Shown: positions 1 to 11,896, counted from the stretch's first letter. The stretch: DNA of 64,000 nt from Paracoccus sp. (in: a-proteobacteria) (GCF_030538655.1 NZ_JAUNTO010000007.1:1-64000), one strand, 5' to 3'. Numbers and translations: made by a program. Notes: generated by a model from the sequence alone, not told the origin.

Positions 1-282
1 GTCGATCTCGCATGCGCTATGGCATGGATCACTTAAATGAAGACGCCGCCTAGGCATCGACATGGATTTCGACTCAGGCATGAGGCTGGGGCGGCAATTT
101 TCCCTCAGTCATGGCCTTGGTAGAGGCCGGGGCATCGGATTGTAGAGCGAAGAACTTTCCTATTTGCCGCCGTTTCTACGCCATAGCCCTACGCTGCCTA
201 AATATCAGTTGCACAACGATAAATCACTGTTCTGTCTGGTCTCTGCAATCGTCAGAAACAACCAGCAGGAGGCAGCGTAGCC
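1..282. other. Left-edge stretch without an assignable gene
   Basis: No convincing complete gene is visible here. One forward frame is open from the window edge to a stop near position 53, so the tail of a gene cut by the edge is possible, but about 16 codons are too few to identify it. The final 30 bases contain a strong ribosome binding site (AGGAGG) for the AlpA-like gene. The stretch belongs to the mobile element that ends at the tRNA-Ser gene. Confidence 0.4.
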
Positions 283-510
283 ATGCGTCAACCAGACCGT
301 ATCATCCGTTTGAAGACCGTTCTCGCCCGCACAGGGCTGTCCCGGTCCACTATCTACCGCAAGATCGCCGAAGGCACCTTTCCACCCCAGATCAAGATCA
401 GCACCAACGGCGCTGGCTGGAAGGAATCCGACATCAATCGCTGGGTCGCCAACCCGGTCGGATGGCGGCAGCGTTCGTTCAACGAATTTGATTTCCTCGA
501 TGACTTCTGA
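283..510 (+). CDS. AlpA-family helix-turn-helix regulator
   Basis: A 75-residue protein of the AlpA / excisionase-like DNA-binding family found in prophages and integrative elements. Residues 8-30 form a MerR-like winged helix-turn-helix with the signature TGLSRSTIYRKIAEGTFP, followed by a GWKESDINRW segment typical of AlpA proteins. The start is supported by an AGGAGG ribosome binding site about 12 bases upstream. It is the first clear gene of the element and overlaps the next gene by 11 bases, so the two are probably co-expressed. Family members regulate or assist excision; which role applies here cannot be told from the sequence. Confidence 0.85.
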   Translation: MRQPDRIIRLKTVLARTGLSRSTIYRKIAEGTFPPQIKISTNGAGWKESDINRWVANPVGWRQRSFNEFDFLDDF

Positions 511-814
511 TCGCAGTGACGCCCCCAAGCCCGTGACGGCATCCCGCTCTCGGCGCGCCAAACGACCGCCCACGGCGTCGGCGCAGCTTGAGGAATTGCT
601 GGGCTATCCGTGGCCGTTCCCCGGCAGGCCGCCCAAGCACGACCTCACCACATGGACTGTCATCGACGACTGGCCCGACCCCGTTCCGGTCACACAAGCC
701 GAGATTGACGTGTTCGAGCGATGGTTCGGCGACCTGTTCGATGAACTCTTTGACCCCGAGGCCGGATCGCCCGGCGCCGGGATCGCGATCGACCTTGAAG
801 ACGGTACCAAATAA
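500..814 (+). CDS. Element-encoded protein of unknown function
   Basis: A 104-residue protein that I do not recognise. The first 25 residues are basic and Ser/Pro/Thr-rich, while the rest is acidic and aromatic (EELLGYPWPFPG, then FERWFGDLFDELFD). No signal peptide or membrane segment is seen. The ATG at 500 overlaps the AlpA-like gene by 11 bases; a TTG 12 bases earlier is an alternative start. Its position between a regulator and a hicAB pair makes it an accessory gene of the element. The function is unknown. Confidence 0.65.
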   Translation: MTSDRSDAPKPVTASRSRRAKRPPTASAQLEELLGYPWPFPGRPPKHDLTTWTVIDDWPDPVPVTQAEIDVFERWFGDLFDELFDPEAGSPGAGIAIDLEDGTK

Positions 815-830
815 TGATACTGGATACTCC

Positions 831-1085
831 ATGAAAAAGCGTCACAGAACCACGCTGGAACTGATCTTCGCCCGCCCGGTCAACGGCTCGATCCGCTGGG
901 CCGACATAGAGGCGCTGTTTGTAAGCCTCGGGGCGGAAGTCAGCGAGCGGGAAGGGTCGCGCGTCGGCGTGTTCCTGTTTGGCGAAGTGCGCGTCTTTCA
1001 TCGTCCGCATCCGTCACCGGATACGGACAAAGGTGCGGTTGCCAGCATCCGAAAATGGCTGGACGAACACGGAGTAAAGCCATGA
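831..1085 (+). CDS. HicA-family toxin-like protein
   Basis: An 84-residue protein resembling HicA mRNA interferase toxins, which fold like a double-stranded RNA-binding domain and cleave translated mRNA. The recognisable pieces are TTLELIFARPVNGSIRW, the SLGAEVSEREGSR segment and the C-terminal GAVASIRKWLDEHGV. Canonical HicA carries a catalytic His in a GSH motif at the position where this protein reads GSR, so activity may differ or be lost. The gene overlaps hicB by four bases (ATGA), the classical toxin-antitoxin arrangement. The start is the first ATG after the upstream gene; the ribosome binding site is weak. Confidence 0.85.
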   Translation: MKKRHRTTLELIFARPVNGSIRWADIEALFVSLGAEVSEREGSRVGVFLFGEVRVFHRPHPSPDTDKGAVASIRKWLDEHGVKP

Positions 1086-1414
1086 ACAATGTCGTTGAAA
1101 TCAATGGCGAGAAGGCGGTTATCGCTTTCGATCCCGAGATTCAGATGCTGCGCGGTGAGTTTGTCGGCCTCAATGGCGGGGCCGACTTCTATGCCGAGAG
1201 CGTCCACGATCTGATCGAGGAAGGCCGCAAGTCGTTGGCCGTCTATCTCGAAATGTGCCGGGAGAAGGGCATTGAGCCGCGCCGGAAGTTCTCCGGCAAG
1301 TTCAATGTCCGCCTCACGCCTGACGACCATGCCGCCGCAGTCATTGCCGCAGCAGCATCGGGCAAGAGCCTGAATGAATGGATCGTCGGGACGATCAGGG
1401 AGGCCGCTGAATAG
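1082..1414 (+). CDS. HicB-family antitoxin
   Basis: A 110-residue HicB antitoxin. The N-terminal half is the degenerate RNase H-like HicB fold, with AVIAFDPEIQMLRGEFVGLNGG and a SVHDLIEEGRKSLAVYLEMC helix. The C-terminal part, FSGKFNVRLTPDDHAAAV followed by GKSLNEWIVGTI, is an Arc-like ribbon-helix-helix DNA-binding domain. It should bind and neutralise the upstream HicA-like protein and autorepress the operon. It overlaps hicA by four bases and precedes the recombinase gene by about 40 bases, so the pair may help stabilise the element. Confidence 0.92.
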   Translation: MNNVVEINGEKAVIAFDPEIQMLRGEFVGLNGGADFYAESVHDLIEEGRKSLAVYLEMCREKGIEPRRKFSGKFNVRLTPDDHAAAVIAAAASGKSLNEWIVGTIREAAE

Positions 1415-1455
1415 CGTCCTCGTTCGTTCGACCGGATTTGAAAGGAGACATCGCC

Positions 1456-3498
1456 ATGACCGCTTCCACCGTGCCGCTACGCGCCGCCCTTTACCTGCGC
1501 GTTTCGACGGCGCGGCAGGCCGAGCATGACGTTTCCATTCCCGACCAGAAGCGGCAGGGCGAAGCCTATTGCGAGTCACGCGGGCTGCAACTGGTCGAAA
1601 CCTTCATCGAGCCGGGCGCATCGGCGACCAATGACCGCCGCCCCGAGTTCCAGCGCATGATCGAGGCTGGCACGTCCAAACCCGCGCCATTTGATGTTGT
1701 GGTGGTCCATTCGTTCAGCCGGTTCTTCCGCGATCACTTCGAGCTTGAGTTCTACGTCCGCAAGTTGACGAAGAACGGCGTCAAGCTGGTTTCGATAACT
1801 CAGGAAATGGGCGACGATCCCATGCACGTCATGATGCGGCAGATCATGGCGCTGTTCGATGAATACCAGTCCAAGGAAAACGCCAAGCACGTCATGCGGG
1901 CCTTGAAGGAGAATGCGCGGCAAGGCTTCTGGAATGGTTCTCTTCCTCCTATCGGCTATCGCACTGTTGCCGCCGAGCAGCGCGGCGCGAAGGTCAAGAA
2001 GAAGCTGGAAATCGATCCGCTCCACGCCGACACGGTGCGGCTGATCTATCGCCTTGCCATGGAAGGCGATGGCACGACCGGCCAGATGGGCGTCAAGAAC
2101 ATCGTCTCCTATCTCAACAGCCGCCGCATCTTCACCCGCGATGGTGGACGCTGGGGCATCGGTCAAGTTCACCGCATCCTGACACGCCGCACCTATATGG
2201 GCGAGCATGAGTTCAACAAACGCAGCAAGACCAAGGAATTGAAGCCGGTCAGTGATATCGTGACGGTTCCGGTCCCGCCGATCATAGACAAAGAGACGTT
2301 CGAGGCGGTTCAGAAGCTGCTCAAGGCTCGTAATCCCAAGGTCGTGCCCGCCCGCGTCATCAGTGGCCCGACCATGTTGACCGGCCTGATCCATTGCGCC
2401 AAGTGCGGCGGGGCCATGACCATCCGCACCGGCAAGGGCGGGCGCTATCGCTATTATGCCTGCTCAATGAAGGCGCGGCAGGGGCCGACCGCCTGCGAAG
2501 GCATGGCCGTGCCGATGGAGAAGCTGGACGATCTGGTCGTCAATCACCTTGAAAAGCAACTTCTCCAGCCCGAGCGGCTGGAAAACGTTCTTGCCGCCGC
2601 ACTCGACCGCAGGGAAGAACATGCCGAGCGCCGCCGCGAGCATATCGCCGAGTTGAACAAGCGCTCAGCCGAATCAGAATTGCGCCTCAAACGGCTTTAT
2701 GACGCCATCGAGGCAGGTGTTGCCGATCTGGACGACCCGGCGCTGAAAGATCGTATCGACGGCCTCAAGGCCATCCGTGATCAAGCCAAGGCCGATGCAG
2801 AGCGGGCGCAGGCCATGCTCCAGAACACCGGCCAGAAGGCGGTGACGCCGCAGATGCTGCGAAAGTTCGCCACGACAGCCCGCGAGCGTATCCGGCTGGA
2901 AGGCGGCGGCTATCGCCGCGACCACCTGCGCGCGCTCGCCCAGCGTGTTGAGGTCGCAGAGGGCGAGGTTCGCATCATGGGATCGAAGTCCCGGCTGCTA
3001 CAGACGCTTGTGGCGGGAAGTGGCGTAAATTCAGTGCCCACTCAGGGACTGAAATGGCGGAGGCGGTGGGATTCGAACCCACGGTGGATTTTCACCCACG
3101 TCGGTTTTCAAGACCGGTGCATTAAACCACTCTGCCACGCCTCCGTCGGCCTGCATTATCCCGGTGGGCGCGGGGGTGCAACAGGGTCAGCGGTTCAGTG
3201 TGACAGTATTCCCGGCACCCGAGATGACCACCTGGCGCAAGCGGGCCAGCGTCACGTTGGGAATAGCGACGGCGGCGGTGATGGTGTCCACGGCTGGGTT
3301 CGCGGGGGTCGCCGCGGCCGCAGTGCCGGGCTGAGGCGCATCGGCCACCATGCGCAGGCGCAGCACGCCATCCGCGTCGGGGCGAAGGCGGCCGGTCGGG
3401 TCGGGCGTTTCAGCAACCAGCGCCACGTTGGAATAGCCTTTGGTCGGGGTCATGCCGGTGACGACCAGCAGCCGCCCCTCGCTGATGGGTTGCCATGA
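1456..3498 (+). CDS. Large serine recombinase, frame extended through tRNA-Ser
   Basis: A site-specific recombinase of the large serine family. Residues 8-150 are the resolvase domain with catalytic Ser17 in RVSTARQ and the SRFFRD segment. A recombinase domain follows, then a zinc ribbon (CAKCGG with later cysteines), then a long charged coiled coil at about residues 385-460. The start is set by an AAAGGAG site eight bases before the ATG at 1456. Native sequence ends near residue 533. From there the frame reads the antisense strand of the tRNA-Ser gene (WRRRWDSNPR) and continues into the lipoprotein gene on the opposite strand, so the last ~145 residues are an accident of integration. This is expected if the element recombines at the tRNA 3' end. 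Confidence 0.9.
   Translation: MTASTVPLRAALYLRVSTARQAEHDVSIPDQKRQGEAYCESRGLQLVETFIEPGASATNDRRPEFQRMIEAGTSKPAPFDVVVVHSFSRFFRDHFELEFYVRKLTKNGVKLVSITQEMGDDPMHVMMRQIMALFDEYQSKENAKHVMRALKENARQGFWNGSLPPIGYRTVAAEQRGAKVKKKLEIDPLHADTVRLIYRLAMEGDGTTGQMGVKNIVSYLNSRRIFTRDGGRWGIGQVHRILTRRTYMGEHEFNKRSKTKELKPVSDIVTVPVPPIIDKETFEAVQKLLKARNPKVVPARVISGPTMLTGLIHCAKCGGAMTIRTGKGGRYRYYACSMKARQGPTACEGMAVPMEKLDDLVVNHLEKQLLQPERLENVLAAALDRREEHAERRREHIAELNKRSAESELRLKRLYDAIEAGVADLDDPALKDRIDGLKAIRDQAKADAERAQAMLQNTGQKAVTPQMLRKFATTARERIRLEGGGYRRDHLRALAQRVEVAEGEVRIMGSKSRLLQTLVAGSGVNSVPTQGLKWRRRWDSNPRWIFTHVGFQDRCIKPLCHASVGLHYPGGRGGATGSAVQCDSIPGTRDDHLAQAGQRHVGNSDGGGDGVHGWVRGGRRGRSAGLRRIGHHAQAQHAIRVGAKAAGRVGRFSNQRHVGIAFGRGHAGDDQQPPLADGLP
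3055..3144 (-). tRNA. tRNA-Ser(UGA)
   Basis: A complete class II tRNA on the minus strand. The acceptor stem pairs GGAGGCG (3144-3138) with CGCCTCC (3065-3059), the anticodon loop contains TGA, there is a long serine-type variable arm, the T-arm has GGTTCGAATCC, and CCA is encoded at 3057-3055. The gene is intact, so integration of the neighbouring element restored a functional 3' end. The recombinase frame runs antisense through the whole gene. Confidence 0.97.
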
Positions 3499-3699
3499 TA
3501 CGCCGGTGATCTGGGCGATTCCCGGACGTGCGGGGGCTGTGGCGCGATAGCCGCCCTCGGGTTCCAGCGTGGCGGTGCGCGTGCCTGCGCCACTGCCCAT
3601 CCAGCGCAGCGGGTTCAGCGACCCGGCGCTGTCGCCCAAACGGCCACATCCGGCAACGGCCAGCGTTACGATCAGCAAAGGTGCGGTCAGTTTCATCAT
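3187..3699 (-). CDS. Putative lipoprotein of unknown function
   Basis: A protein of about 170 residues with a lipoprotein signal peptide: KLTAPLLIVTLAVAGC, lipobox VAGC with Cys at about residue 17, so it should be lipid-anchored in the envelope. The mature part is Pro/Ala-rich and ends in a beta-rich region (ITAAVAIPNVTLARLRQVVISGAG). No enzymatic motif is visible. An in-frame extension to 3864 exists but would bury the signal peptide. The two start codons at 3699 and 3696 follow a GGGGAA site. The extended frame of the adjacent recombinase overlaps this gene on the opposite strand. Confidence 0.75.
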   Translation of the reverse strand: MMKLTAPLLIVTLAVAGCGRLGDSAGSLNPLRWMGSGAGTRTATLEPEGGYRATAPARPGIAQITGVSWQPISEGRLLVVTGMTPTKGYSNVALVAETPDPTGRLRPDADGVLRLRMVADAPQPGTAAAATPANPAVDTITAAVAIPNVTLARLRQVVISGAGNTVTLNR

Positions 3700-3811
3700 C
3701 GCAATTCCCCGTCGTTCCGGCCCAAGTGTTAGGGGAAAGCGCGGCGGGGCGAAAGCCTCTTTGACCTTGGCGATGGCACGGTCTAATCCTTGGCGGCGAA
3801 AGGAAACCGCC

Positions 3812-4222
3812 ATGGCTACCCCTGCCTTTGAAGATATTGCCGAAACCTTTGACTTTCTGGACAACTGGGAAGACCGCTACCGCCATGTCATCGAGCTGGG
3901 CAAGGCGATGCCGCCGATGGACCCGGCGCTGTGCGTGCCTGCGACCAAGGTGGACGGCTGTGCCAGTCAGGTCTGGATCATGCCGCGCATTGCGGATGGC
4001 GTGTTCGATTTTCAGGGCGAAAGCGATGCCATGATCGTGCGCGGGCTGATTGCGGTGCTGCACGCGCTGTATTCCGGCGTTCCGGTCGGGCAGGTGGCCG
4101 CCATTGATGCTCAGGCTGAACTGGCCCGGCTGGGGCTGGAGGAGAACCTGTCCTCGCAGCGGTCCAACGGGTTGCGGGCGATGATCGAACGGATCAGGTT
4201 GCTTTCCGCCGACGCAGGCTGA
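3812..4222 (+). CDS. SufE family sulfur acceptor protein
   Basis: A 136-residue SufE-type protein, which accepts persulfide sulfur from a cysteine desulfurase such as SufS and passes it to Fe-S cluster assembly. The acceptor cysteine is Cys50 in VDGCASQVW, preceded by the family segment CVPATK. The length matches SufE. The ATG at 3812 follows AAAGGAAACCGCC. An upstream extension has no coding character. The gene converges on mnmA and the two overlap by 29 bases at their 3' ends. Both deal with sulfur transfer, but no operon link is possible in this orientation. Confidence 0.93.
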   Translation: MATPAFEDIAETFDFLDNWEDRYRHVIELGKAMPPMDPALCVPATKVDGCASQVWIMPRIADGVFDFQGESDAMIVRGLIAVLHALYSGVPVGQVAAIDAQAELARLGLEENLSSQRSNGLRAMIERIRLLSADAG

Positions 4223-5366
4223 TCCAGCCGCCACCCAGCACGCGCGACCCTTCGGGCGCATAGAAAACACAGGCCTGACCGGGGCTGACGCCTTCCTCCG
4301 GGGCCAGAAGTTCGACTTCGGCGCGGTCGGGGCCAGTGGCGCGCAGAATCGCCGGGCGCGGCGGACGGGTCGAGCGGATACGCACGCGCACCGGGATTTC
4401 GCCTTGAAACGGTGTGTCGCCCAGCCAGTTGACCTCGGTCACGGGCACGATGCTGGCCGACAGCGCCGATTTCGGGCCGACGACAACCTGCCGCGTTTCG
4501 GGGTCCAGCCGCACCACATACAGCGGATCGGCAAGGCCGCCGATGCCAAGGCCCCGGCGCTGACCGATGGTGTAATGGATCACGCCTTGATGCTGGCCCA
4601 GAACATTGCCCTGCATATCCACGATCTGCCCCGGTTCGGCCGCACCGGGGCGCAGCTTTTCGATAACGGCGGCGTAATCGCCGTTGGGCACAAAGCAGAT
4701 GTCCTGCGAATCGGGCTTGTCCGCGACCGGCAGATCATATTGCGCCGCCAAGGCCCGTGTGTCGGCCTTGCTGGGCAGGTGCCCCAGTGGAAAGCGCAGG
4801 AAATCAAGTTGTTCCTGCGTGGTCGAAAACAGGAAATAGCTTTGGTCGCGGGCCGGGTCGGCGGCCATGTGCAATTCGGCCTGCTGCGGGCCTTCCTTGC
4901 GCTGGATGTAATGCCCGGTCGCCATGCAATCGGCGTCCAACTCGCGCGCGGTTTGCAGCAGATCGCGGAATTTGACCCGTTCGTTGCATCGAATGCAAGG
5001 AACCGGGGTTGCCCCCGCCAGATAGGCATCGGCGAATTCGTCGATCACCGATTCTCGGAACTTGTTTTCATAATCAAGAACATAGTGCGGAAAGCCCATC
5101 CGTTCCGCCACTCGACGGGCGTCGTGAATGTCCTGCCCCGCACAACATGCCCCTTTTTTCGCCAGGGCCGCGCCATGGTCATAAAGCTGCAAGGTCACGC
5201 CGATGACATCATAGCCCTGATCTTTCAGCAGTGCCGCCACGGCAGAACTGTCCACGCCGCCCGACATGGCCACGACCACCCGCGTTTCCGAGGGCGGTTT
5301 GGCAAAGCCAAGACTGTTCAATTCAGCGTCGCGCGCGGGGGCGCGTGGGTCGGTTGTCATGCTCAT
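4194..5366 (-). CDS. mnmA: tRNA-specific 2-thiouridylase MnmA
   Basis: A 390-residue MnmA, the cytoplasmic enzyme that makes 2-thiouridine at position 34 of Lys, Glu and Gln tRNAs. The PP-loop SGGVDSS lies at about residues 35-41 and binds ATP for adenylation of U34. The two catalytic cysteines are in PVPCIRCNE and DICFVPNGD. The C-terminal barrel runs from about residue 285. The chosen ATG at 5366 (MSMTTD) follows an AAAGG site eight bases upstream; ATGs at 5387 and 5360 are alternatives. It is divergent from sciP across about 155 bases. Confidence 0.96.
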   Translation of the reverse strand: MSMTTDPRAPARDAELNSLGFAKPPSETRVVVAMSGGVDSSAVAALLKDQGYDVIGVTLQLYDHGAALAKKGACCAGQDIHDARRVAERMGFPHYVLDYENKFRESVIDEFADAYLAGATPVPCIRCNERVKFRDLLQTARELDADCMATGHYIQRKEGPQQAELHMAADPARDQSYFLFSTTQEQLDFLRFPLGHLPSKADTRALAAQYDLPVADKPDSQDICFVPNGDYAAVIEKLRPGAAEPGQIVDMQGNVLGQHQGVIHYTIGQRRGLGIGGLADPLYVVRLDPETRQVVVGPKSALSASIVPVTEVNWLGDTPFQGEIPVRVRIRSTRPPRPAILRATGPDRAEVELLAPEEGVSPGQACVFYAPEGSRVLGGGWISLRRRKAT

Positions 5367-5462
5367 CGGGTGAACCTTTAGGGCCATCGGGCCGGGGTGA
5401 GGCAAAATATAGTCAAATGCTGTGCATTCTCAACCCGTGGCGGGGACGGATTCTGCTTTTGT

Positions 5463-5477
5463 TCAACCGGGATTTAA
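5463..5477 (+). promoter_or_regulatory. CtrA-box-like site upstream of sciP
   Basis: TCAA-N7-TTAA matches seven of eight bases of the CtrA consensus TTAA-N7-TTAA and lies 45 bases before the sciP start. In Caulobacter CtrA controls sciP. Binding here is inferred from the pattern alone. Confidence 0.4.
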
Positions 5478-5522
5478 CTGATTTCCGCGATGGTCCTTGG
5501 CAACAGTTCAAAGGACAGGCGA

Positions 5523-5798
5523 ATGTTCGTGAAAAAAAGCTATGGCCCCCGCACCGTTACGCTGCCCGATGGCAGCATTCTGTCGATTGTCGATCTGCCT
5601 CCCGTCAATACGCGCTGGGTCGCCAGCCGCAAGGCTGTGGTGGTTCATGCCGTGGCCCACGGCCTGATTTCGCGGGATGAGGCGATTCGCCGTTATGACC
5701 TGTCAGAAGAGGAATTCGACAGTTGGGTCAGCGCCATCGAACGGCATGGGGCACGGGCGCTCAAGGTGACGGCGCTGCAAAAGTTCCGGCAACCATAA
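5523..5798 (+). CDS. sciP: CtrA inhibitor SciP (DUF1153)
   Basis: A 91-residue DUF1153 protein, the family of SciP. In Caulobacter SciP binds CtrA and prevents it from recruiting RNA polymerase. The protein contains the family core SYGPRTVTLPDG, TRWVASRKAVVVHAV and the helix-turn-helix region LISRDEAIRRYDLSEEEF. Start ATG 5523 follows AAAGGAC. An earlier in-frame start at 5490 would overrun the ribosome binding site. It lies directly upstream of ctrA on the same strand with 93 bases between, so regulator and antagonist are neighbours. Confidence 0.92.
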   Translation: MFVKKSYGPRTVTLPDGSILSIVDLPPVNTRWVASRKAVVVHAVAHGLISRDEAIRRYDLSEEEFDSWVSAIERHGARALKVTALQKFRQP

Positions 5799-5828
5799 AT
5801 TGCCGATTGCGCAAAAACTATCCGAAAG

Positions 5829-5843
5829 GTAACCAGATATTAA
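5829..5843 (+). promoter_or_regulatory. CtrA-box-like site upstream of ctrA
   Basis: GTAA-N7-TTAA, seven of eight consensus bases of the CtrA binding site, 48 bases before the ctrA start. CtrA regulates its own promoters in Caulobacter, so autoregulation is a reasonable inference; it is not shown here. Confidence 0.45.
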
Positions 5844-5891
5844 CCATTTGTCTGCACCCTGACGGGGAAAGAACACCTTAAGGGAATCAAA

Positions 5892-6602
5892 ATGCGCATC
5901 TTGCTCGTTGAGGACGAACACAGCACAGCCCGCGCGATCGAGCTGATGTTGTCTGCCGCCAACTATAATGTCTTCCGCACCGACATGGGGGAAGAAGGCA
6001 TCGACCTGGCGAAACTGTATGACTACGACCTGATCCTGCTGGATCTGGACCTGCCCGACATGCACGGGATGGAGGTGCTGCGTCACCTGCGTATGTCGCG
6101 CATCGACACGCCGATCCTGATCCTCACCGGCTCGGACGATACCGAAAGCAAGCTGCGCGGATTTGGCTTTGGCGCCGACGATTACATGACCAAACCATTC
6201 GTGCGCGAAGAACTGGTGGCGCGGATTCAGGCGATCATCCGCCGGTCCAAAGGACACAGCCAGGCCATCATTCAGACCGGCGATCTGATCGTGAACCTTG
6301 ACGCCCGCTCGGTCGAGGTGAATGGCCGTGCGGTCAACCTGACCGGCAAGGAATACCAGATCCTTGAACTGCTGAGCTTGCGCAAGGGCACGACGCTGAC
6401 CAAGGAAATGTTCCTTAATCACCTGTATGGCGGCATGGATGAACCCGAACTCAAGATCATCGACGTGTTCATCTGCAAGCTGCGTAAAAAGCTGACCGAG
6501 GCATTGGGCGGGGCGAATCATATCGAAACCGTCTGGGGCCGGGGTTACGTTCTGCGCGATCCCTCGTCGGCAGACGAAGAGCGGCTGGCCATCGGTGCCT
6601 GA
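5892..6602 (+). CDS. ctrA: Cell cycle response regulator CtrA
   Basis: A 236-residue OmpR-type response regulator. The receiver domain (residues 1-118) has the acidic pocket VEDEH and phospho-acceptor Asp51 in [11 protein letters not shown], plus the conserved Thr and Lys in LTGSDD and TKPF. The winged-helix DNA-binding domain spans about residues 125-225 ([38 protein letters not shown]). The high similarity to Caulobacter CtrA throughout makes the identification firm. In Rhodobacteraceae CtrA chiefly controls motility, gene transfer agents and related functions rather than essential division. The sciP gene precedes it. Confidence 0.97.
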   Translation: MRILLVEDEHSTARAIELMLSAANYNVFRTDMGEEGIDLAKLYDYDLILLDLDLPDMHGMEVLRHLRMSRIDTPILILTGSDDTESKLRGFGFGADDYMTKPFVREELVARIQAIIRRSKGHSQAIIQTGDLIVNLDARSVEVNGRAVNLTGKEYQILELLSLRKGTTLTKEMFLNHLYGGMDEPELKIIDVFICKLRKKLTEALGGANHIETVWGRGYVLRDPSSADEERLAIGA

Positions 6603-6763
6603 GATCGTGCCGACTCCGCTGATGCGGGCAGGCACTTGTTACTGACAGCGGCTGGCCGGGGATGGCTGGCCGCCACTCCCTGTGCCCGCCCGGCTCTGGT
6701 TTTTCAACAGACGGGTGCGGGGAGTTTTGCCGGATTCTGCGTGCATGGACCATTGTGCCCTGA

Positions 6764-11127
<4,364 letters not shown>

Positions 11128-11129
11128 AT

Positions 11130-11144
11130 GTTCCTAAAAAGTTC
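11130..11144 (+). promoter_or_regulatory. LexA-type SOS box
   Basis: A perfect GTTC-N7-GTTC direct repeat, the LexA operator of alphaproteobacteria (the same site reads GAAC-N7-GAAC on the other strand). It begins two bases after the recG stop codon and ends 58 bases before the start of a 31-residue membrane protein. A TTTACA -35-like hexamer overlaps its downstream edge at 11145. The match is exact; LexA control is inferred. Confidence 0.7.
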
Positions 11145-11202
11145 TTTACAAGCCGCCAGCGATGTGAGAACAATAACGGAACATCGACAAGGGAGCCACG
11201 CT

Positions 11203-11298
11203 ATGACCCGTGAACTTATCTCCGATATTCTGGGTGCCGCCGCTTTGTCGGTGACGACTGTTGTTGTGTTCTGGTTGCCCGCTTTGTTCGGCGTTTGA
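11203..11298 (+). CDS. 31-residue SOS-associated membrane protein (SidA-like in size)
   Basis: A very short gene encoding MTRELISDILGAAALSVTT followed by a strongly hydrophobic end (VVVFWLPALFGV). One membrane segment covers about residues 9-30, with a charged N-terminal end (R3, E4, D8). A GGGAG ribosome binding site lies seven bases before the ATG. A perfect LexA-type operator sits 58 bases upstream and a strong terminator follows at 11365, so it is a self-contained transcription unit. The arrangement matches Caulobacter SidA, a 29-residue inner-membrane division inhibitor induced by DNA damage. Homology by sequence is not claimed; the analogy rests on size, membrane nature and operator. 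Confidence 0.7.
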   Translation: MTRELISDILGAAALSVTTVVVFWLPALFGV

Positions 11299-11364
11299 TT
11301 TCTGCCCCGCGTTACTCCGGTGCCATCGCCTGTGCGCCGTTTCTGTCCCCGTGACGCGCAACTT

Positions 11365-11393
11365 GACCGGCCCCGTCGTGGGCCGGTCTTTTC
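11365..11393 (+). terminator. Rho-independent terminator
   Basis: A perfect nine-base-pair stem (GACCGGCCC / GGGCCGGTC) with a six-base loop, followed by TTTTC. It ends the transcript of the 31-residue membrane protein and lies just before the 3' end of the opposing Fe-S scaffold gene. Confidence 0.85.
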
Positions 11394-11394
11394 G

Positions 11395-11841
11395 TCAGGC
11401 GGCGCTGGCTTGTGCGCTGTCGAAGGCTGCCAGCGTGGCATCCCACGCCAGCAGGATCGAGGCATGGCGATTGGGGAAATCCCGCGCCGGTGACAGGGCT
11501 TCCAGCGCATCAAAGGGCGCGGCGGGCACGGGGCCGCCGTGTTTCAGCATCGCCTCTAACGCGTCGCGGGTGGCGGTGATTTCGTCGCGGCTGCGGCCAA
11601 TGACGGCAGCCCCCAGAACGGCCGCCGATGCCTGCCCAAGCGCGCAGGCCCGCACCTCTTGCGCAAAATCGGTGATTATCTCGCCATTCAGCACGACGTC
11701 CACCGTGACCGACGATCCGCATTGCGGCGACCGGCGCATCGCACTGCCCTGCGGCGCGGGCAGGCGGCCCAGATGCGGAATCGCCGCCGTCAGCGCCAGA
11801 ATGCGCCGCGAATAAAGCTGCATCAGGTCTTGATCCGGCAT
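11395..11841 (-). CDS. Iron-sulfur cluster scaffold-like protein (IscU/SufU type)
   Basis: A 148-residue protein of the IscU/NifU-N fold, which assembles Fe-S clusters. Two of the usual three cluster-binding cysteines are present: Cys41 in SPQCGSS and Cys66 in VRACALGQAS. At the position of the third cysteine the sequence reads FPNRHASILLAWDA, so it is absent. This divergent variant may be an accessory rather than a full scaffold. The gene ends next to the terminator at 11365 and is divergent from hisI with about 55 bases between them. Confidence 0.8.
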   Translation of the reverse strand: MPDQDLMQLYSRRILALTAAIPHLGRLPAPQGSAMRRSPQCGSSVTVDVVLNGEIITDFAQEVRACALGQASAAVLGAAVIGRSRDEITATRDALEAMLKHGGPVPAAPFDALEALSPARDFPNRHASILLAWDATLAAFDSAQASAA

Positions 11842-11896
11842 GGTGCCCCCTGTGATTGCGCTTTAGATAGGCATGCGCCCCGCGAAAGGAAAGCCG

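Larger units (their letters stand above)
1..3054. mobile_element. End portion of an integrated element at tRNA-Ser
   Basis: This is the right-hand part of an integrated genomic element; its left end lies outside the window. It carries an AlpA-type regulator, an unknown gene, a hicA-hicB pair and a large serine recombinase, all on the plus strand with short spacings or overlaps. The recombinase gene abuts the 3' end of a tRNA-Ser gene, a common place for attachment sites, and ordinary core genes start directly behind the tRNA. The boundary is inferred from gene content and from the recombinase frame entering the tRNA; the opposite end was not available to confirm a duplicated tRNA fragment. 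Confidence 0.7.

Noticed and set aside
6645..6675. GC-rich hairpin after ctrA as a terminator
   Set aside because: The stem needs G-U pairs and no T run follows, so it was not annotated.
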